Assembly: GCF_031195445.1 (NCBI RefSeq)
Contig: NZ_CP133480.1
Span: 2,286,501-2,350,500 of the forward strand
Direction of reading: 5' to 3'
Source: Acuticoccus sp. MNP-M23
Lineage (GTDB): Bacteria; Pseudomonadota; Alphaproteobacteria; Rhizobiales; Amorphaceae
Length of the DNA: 64,000 bases
Below, piece by piece: positions 60,486 to 64,000 of the stretch. Made by a program: the position numbers and the translations under genes. The first letter of the stretch is position 1. Each line of letters starts with the position of its first letter. A model generated the notes under the pieces. That model made no database searches. It had not been told where the DNA came from and worked only from the letters and a program-made list of their open reading frames with translations.

Positions 60486-61592
60486 TCAACCCGCAGGAGC
60501 CGCCACAATGCGCCCCGCCGCAACAAAGAACCGATCCGCCCGCGCGCCGAGCGCCTCGAACAGCGCAGGGTCCGTCCCGGTCATGAAAGTCTGTGCCCCC
60601 AGCCCGTCGAGGGTGTCGTAGAGCGCCGCGCGGCGCATCGGGTCGAGGTGGGCGGCCACTTCGTCGAGGAGCAGGAGCGGTGGGTCGCCGGAGAGGCGGG
60701 CGACGAGGGCCGCGTGGCCGAGAACGAGGCCGATGAGGAGCGCCTTCTGTTCGCCGGTGGAGGCGAGGGCGGCGGGCATCTGTTTGTCGCGGTGGAGGAC
60801 GTCGAGGTCGGCGCGATGGGGGCCGGACAGCGCGCGGCAGGCGGCGCGGTCGCGTTCCCGGCGTTCGGCGAGGCGGGCGGCGAAGGCTGCGCCGTCGCTG
60901 TCGCCCTCATCGCCGGTGATTTCGAGGACCGCCTCCGGAAAATCGTTGCCGCCCTTGGCGCGCTCGGCTTGCCGGGCATTCAGCTGGGCCACCAGCGATG
61001 CGCGGTGGCTGGCGAGCGCGGAGCCATGTTCGGCCATCTCGCGTTCAACGGCCTGAAACCAGCCGCTGTCGTGCACCCGGTCCTCGAACATCTTGTTGCG
61101 CTGGCGGGTGGCACGTTCGTAGGCGTTCGCGCGGCGGCCATGGTCGGGGTAGAGGGCAAGCGCCATGCGGTCGAGAAAGCGGCGGCGGTCGGTGGCGGCG
61201 CCGGTGAAGAGGCCATCCATCGCTGGCGTCAGCCACAGGACGCGCAGGATGTCGGTCAGGTCGTCGGGGCGGCGGTCGTCGCCGTCGATGCGGACCTGAC
61301 GGGTCGAGCCGCCGGGGGGGAGGCCGATGCCGACGCCGGTCTCCTCGCCGTCCTTTGCAAGCCGCGCATTGATTGCCCAGCGGCCAAGCGAGCCCTGACG
61401 GCCCATCTGCGCGTAGGTGGCGCGGCGCAGGCCCCGGCCGGGGGAGAGCAGCGAAATCGCTTCCAGAATATTGGTCTTGCCGGCGCCGTTGGGGCCGGTG
61501 AACACAACGTGCCCGGCGCGCGTCTCGAAGGTCGCGGTCGCGTAGTTGCGAAAGTCGGTCAGCGTCAGCCTGGTGAGGCGAACCGTATCCAC
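60486..61592 (-). CDS. recF: DNA replication/repair protein RecF
   Basis: 368-residue SMC-like ATPase that loads RecA at gaps with RecO and RecR. Walker A is TGPNGAGKTNILEAISLLSPG in shortened form (GPNGAGKTN). The ABC signature region is STGEQKALLIGL, and Walker B is LLLLDEVAAHLD. The opening RLTRLTLTDFRNY is typical. GTG start at 61592 with GGGA upstream, 10 nt after the dnaN stop. Third gene of dnaA-dnaN-recF. Confidence 0.96.
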   Translation of the reverse strand: MDTVRLTRLTLTDFRNYATATFETRAGHVVFTGPNGAGKTNILEAISLLSPGRGLRRATYAQMGRQGSLGRWAINARLAKDGEETGVGIGLPPGGSTRQVRIDGDDRRPDDLTDILRVLWLTPAMDGLFTGAATDRRRFLDRMALALYPDHGRRANAYERATRQRNKMFEDRVHDSGWFQAVEREMAEHGSALASHRASLVAQLNARQAERAKGGNDFPEAVLEITGDEGDSDGAAFAARLAERRERDRAACRALSGPHRADLDVLHRDKQMPAALASTGEQKALLIGLVLGHAALVARLSGDPPLLLLDEVAAHLDPMRRAALYDTLDGLGAQTFMTGTDPALFEALGARADRFFVAAGRIVAAPAG

Positions 61593-61602
61593 CCGTCCCG
61601 GG

Positions 61603-62721
61603 TCAGACGCGCATCGGCATCAGAACGTAAAGCGTCTTCGATGCGTCGCCGTCGTGGATGAGGGTGGGGGAGCCGGGGTCCGCGAACGCGAAGGACGCAT
61701 TCTCGGCGGTCAGCTGGCTGGTGATGTCGAGCAGGTATTTGGAGTTGAAGCCGATTTCCAGCGGCTCGGCGTCAAAATCGACAATCAGCTCGTCGGTCGC
61801 GGTGCCGGAATCCGGGTTGATGACGGAAAGCGTAAGGGCTCCGTCGCCCAGCGACAGCTTCACCGCACGGCCGCGTTCGGACGAGACGGTGGAGACGCGG
61901 TCGACAGCGGACTGGAAGTCCACCCGGTCAACCTGCATCATCTTGGTGTTGTTCTTGGGGATCACGCGGTCGTAGTCGGGGAAGGTGCCGTCGATCAGCT
62001 TGGACGTCAGCACCACGTTCGCGAACGTCACGCGGATCTTGGTGTCGGACAGCTCCACCGTCAGCTTGGCTTCGGGGTCTTCCATCAGCCGCTGCAATTC
62101 GCCCACGGTTTTGCGCGGGACGATGATGCCGGGCATGCCCTCGCAGCCCTCGGGCGCGGTCACCTGCGCCTGGGCAAGGCGGTGCCCATCGGTCGCAACG
62201 GCGCGCAGGCGGAGGCCATCGGGCGTTTCGGCGGCATGGAAGTAGATGCCGTTGAGGTAGTAGCGCGTCTCCTCTGTGGAGATGGCGAATTGGGTGCGCT
62301 CGATCAGCCACTTGAAATCGGCGGCAGCGAGCTGGAAGCGGTGGGTGAACTCGCCCGCCGTAATGTCCGGATAGTCGGTCTCCGGCAGCATCTGAAGCGC
62401 GAAGCGGGAGCGGCCCGCCGTCAGCGTCATGGTGGAACCGTCGGGATTGGTATCCAGCGAGATGCGGGCGCCTTCGGGGATCTTGCGCACGATGTCGTGC
62501 AGCATGTGCGCCGGCACCGTGATGGCGCCCGGCTGGTCCACCGCGGCTTCCACCGTCTCGACGATCTCGAGGTCCAGATCTGTCGCCTTCAGCGTGATCG
62601 AGGCGCCATCGGCGCGGATCAGCACGTTGGACAGGATCGGGATCGTGTTGCGCCGTTCGACGACGCGCTGGACGTGGGACAGAGGCTTGAGGAGATGAGC
62701 CCGTTCGAGGGTCGCACGCAT
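61603..62721 (-). CDS. dnaN: DNA polymerase III beta subunit (sliding clamp)
   Basis: 372-residue clamp with three repeated domains: MRATLERAHLLKPLSHVQ, then VVERRNTIPILSNVLI in domain I. The protein ends with VLMPMRV, the hydrophobic-pocket tail that binds polymerase and other partners. ATG 62721 preceded by ACGGAA. The in-frame extension to 62859 is not conserved. Intergenic distance to dnaA is 196 nt. Confidence 0.98.
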   Translation of the reverse strand: MRATLERAHLLKPLSHVQRVVERRNTIPILSNVLIRADGASITLKATDLDLEIVETVEAAVDQPGAITVPAHMLHDIVRKIPEGARISLDTNPDGSTMTLTAGRSRFALQMLPETDYPDITAGEFTHRFQLAAADFKWLIERTQFAISTEETRYYLNGIYFHAAETPDGLRLRAVATDGHRLAQAQVTAPEGCEGMPGIIVPRKTVGELQRLMEDPEAKLTVELSDTKIRVTFANVVLTSKLIDGTFPDYDRVIPKNNTKMMQVDRVDFQSAVDRVSTVSSERGRAVKLSLGDGALTLSVINPDSGTATDELIVDFDAEPLEIGFNSKYLLDITSQLTAENASFAFADPGSPTLIHDGDASKTLYVLMPMRV

Positions 62722-62870
62722 GACGGTTCCGTAGGCGATTGCGGCAAATCCGCGGGGGCCGTTACGTTGACCAGACAAGACCTTGGCGTGCAAGACCCGG
62801 CAGGCTCGCTCCGGCCGTGATGCCCGCATTTCGGGCCATTGCCCACCAATTTGCGACAAGAGACTGCGAA

Positions 62871-62892
62871 CGGGAGGGCAAGGGCCCTCCCG
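62871..62892 (-). terminator. Hairpin after dnaA
   Basis: A perfect 9-bp stem CGGGAGGGC/GCCCTCCCG (62871-62879 and 62884-62892) with loop AAGG, 26 nt after the dnaA stop. There is no T run, so it is a weak terminator or a 3'-end stabiliser. Confidence 0.4.
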
Positions 62893-62917
62893 CGCAATCG
62901 GTGAGGCGAGGCCGGGC

Positions 62918-64000
62918 CTACTGGTCGAGAAGGCGCTTCAGCGTCTCGATGTCTTCGGCGAGCTGGGCGTCCTTTTCGAGGAGACCGTCGATCTTGCGCA
63001 CCGCATGAAGGACGGTCGTGTGATCGCGGTTGCCGAAGCGGCGGCCGATCTCGGGCAGGGATCGCGGCGTCAGGATCTTGGAAAGAAACATGGCGATCTG
63101 GCGCGGCATGACGATGGTGCGGGTCCGGCGGGCGGACACCAGATCCTGCTTGGACACGCCATAATGCTGCGAGACGACGCGCTGAATGTCCTCGATCTTG
63201 GGCTTTTTCGTTTCCCGTGCGCGCAGGAGATCGCGCAGCGCGTTCTCGGCCATCTTGATGTTGATGGGCTGGGCGGTCAGCTGGTTGTGCGCCACGAGGC
63301 GGTTCACGGCACCTTCGAGATCGCGGCCGTTGGTGGTGACGGAGCGGGCCACGAAATCGACCACATCATCGGGAAAGTCGAGGTCGTCGAACTGCGCCCT
63401 CTGGGTTGCGATGCGCCTGTCGAGAATCTTGCGGCGCATGGCGTAGTCCGGCACCTCCAGTTCCACCACCAGGCCGCCGCCGAGGCGGGACGAGATGCGC
63501 GTTTCGAGGCCGTCGAGGTCCGCCGGCGCGCGGTCGGCGGCAATCACCACCTGCCGCTGGGCGTCGAGCAGGGAGGTGATGGTGTGGCCGAACTCCTCCT
63601 GAACGCGGGCGCCATTGAGGAACTGGAGATCGTCGATCACCAGCATGTCGATATCGCGCACAATGTCTTTGAAGGTGAGGGTCGTCTTGTTCCGCATCGC
63701 CGAGACGAACTTGTACATGAACGTTTCGGAGGTGAGGTAGAGCACCCGCATGTTGGGGTTCTTGGCCAGGGCGGCCTGTGCGACCGCCTGGAGAAGGTGA
63801 GTCTTGCCGAGCCCGACCGGGGCGGAGACGTAGAGCGGGTTGTACTGGATCCGCTCGCCTGGCTGGGCAAACGCCACCTTCTTTCCTGCAGCGACGGCAA
63901 GCGCGTTGCTGGGGCCTTCAACGAATTCCGTGAAGGTATAGCGCGGCTCGAGCGCTGAGCCTTCCAGCCCGGCGGCGCTGTTGGCCGGCGCGGACGGAGG
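62918..64000 (-). CDS. dnaA: Chromosomal replication initiator DnaA (3' part; 5' end outside window)
   Basis: 360 residues visible; the reading frame runs open to the window edge, so the N-terminal domain I and most of the linker are missing. Domain III opens with LEPRYTFTEFVEGPSNALAV. Walker A is PVGLGKTHLLQA, Walker B is MLVIDDLQFL, and sensor motifs follow. Domain IV has the DNA-binding signature GNRDHTTVLHAVRKI. The internal GTG at 63877 is not the start, because the conserved sequence continues upstream. The gene opens the dnaA-dnaN-recF order. Confidence 0.98.
   Translation of the reverse strand, partial: PPSAPANSAAGLEGSALEPRYTFTEFVEGPSNALAVAAGKKVAFAQPGERIQYNPLYVSAPVGLGKTHLLQAVAQAALAKNPNMRVLYLTSETFMYKFVSAMRNKTTLTFKDIVRDIDMLVIDDLQFLNGARVQEEFGHTITSLLDAQRQVVIAADRAPADLDGLETRISSRLGGGLVVELEVPDYAMRRKILDRRIATQRAQFDDLDFPDDVVDFVARSVTTNGRDLEGAVNRLVAHNQLTAQPINIKMAENALRDLLRARETKKPKIEDIQRVVSQHYGVSKQDLVSARRTRTIVMPRQIAMFLSKILTPRSLPEIGRRFGNRDHTTVLHAVRKIDGLLEKDAQLAEDIETLKRLLDQ

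Noticed and set aside
62722-62917. Replication origin next to dnaA
   Set aside because: The 196-nt dnaA-dnaN gap has no TTATCCACA-like DnaA boxes and no AT-rich unwinding segment; alphaproteobacterial origins often lie elsewhere, and the dnaA upstream region is outside the window.
1-64000. tRNA or rRNA genes, CRISPR arrays, insertion sequences, integrases or attachment sites
   Set aside because: I read the intergenic gaps for cloverleaf patterns, regular spacer repeats and transposase or integrase frames and saw none; small non-coding RNAs cannot be excluded by eye.

Overview
The window is GC-rich, gene-dense DNA from a bacterial chromosome. It is most likely an alphaproteobacterium of the Hyphomicrobiales (Rhizobiales) type. 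Pointers are the dnaA-dnaN-recF set, a BamF-like DUF3035 lipoprotein beside lspA, the LppC/rsmI/gshB neighbourhood, UbiK beside lgt, a cyanide-insensitive-type bd oxidase, and many GTG/TTG starts with ATGA/GTGA overlaps. I see no tRNA, rRNA, CRISPR array, insertion sequence or prophage. The content is largely core genome with a few accessory islands.

Layout. 0.1-6.8 kb: RraA-like aldolase/regulator, coaBC, LppC lipoprotein, rsmI, gshB and two RNA-methyltransferase-type genes. 6.9-11.9 kb: coxG-coxS-coxL-coxM, a form II (AYRGAGR) CO-dehydrogenase-type molybdenum hydroxylase, followed by a ProX deacylase. 12.0-16.2 kb: CnoX-like thioredoxin, a LON-domain protein, a Trm112/UPF0434 protein, and the ergothioneine pair egtB-egtD ending in a strong terminator. 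16.5-22.4 kb: a signalling island with a hybrid histidine kinase, a REC-EAL phosphodiesterase, an OmpR-type regulator and a secreted GH8 glycosidase. The GH8 gene is preceded by an AT-rich, repeat-bearing regulatory region. 22.8-27.9 kb: a second membrane-tailed CoxG paralogue, a zinc-ribbon methyltransferase, YHS, TerB, amidotransferase, TPR lipoprotein and rpsU.

28.0-38.5 kb is a long minus-strand run: peroxiredoxin, methyltransferase, ileS, lspA, DUF3035, two M16 peptidases (one lacking the zinc motif), DUF465, purE, purK. 38.6-45.5 kb is a plus-strand run in which thrC, an M16 protease, a GNAT acetyltransferase and a membrane GGDEF/EAL protein with ruined active sites are linked by 1-4 nt overlaps. 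45.6-48.2 kb encodes a cytochrome bd-type oxidase of the CIO class plus a 31-residue DUF2474 subunit. 48.2-53.6 kb: CsaA, TetR, proC, YbjN, ubiK, lgt, a MidA/NDUFAF7-like methyltransferase and YggT. 53.8-64 kb: pheS and pheT with a DUF922 zinc-protease-like lipoprotein between them, a lipid hydroxylase/SDR pair on the other strand, rplT, rpmI, recF, dnaN and the 3' part of dnaA.

Themes. Aerobic energy metabolism: the CODH-type hydroxylase could feed electrons to quinone, and the bd oxidase could remove them. Thiol and oxidative-stress defence: glutathione synthetase, ergothioneine, peroxiredoxin and CnoX. Cyclic-di-GMP signalling: one EAL protein with its key motifs and one with lost motifs, the former near a glycosidase. 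The items most worth a second look are the GH8 enzyme with Asn at the expected base position, the pheS-DUF922-pheT arrangement, the degenerate GGDEF-EAL protein coupled to thrC, the paired CoxG proteins, and the palindrome between rpmI and recF.
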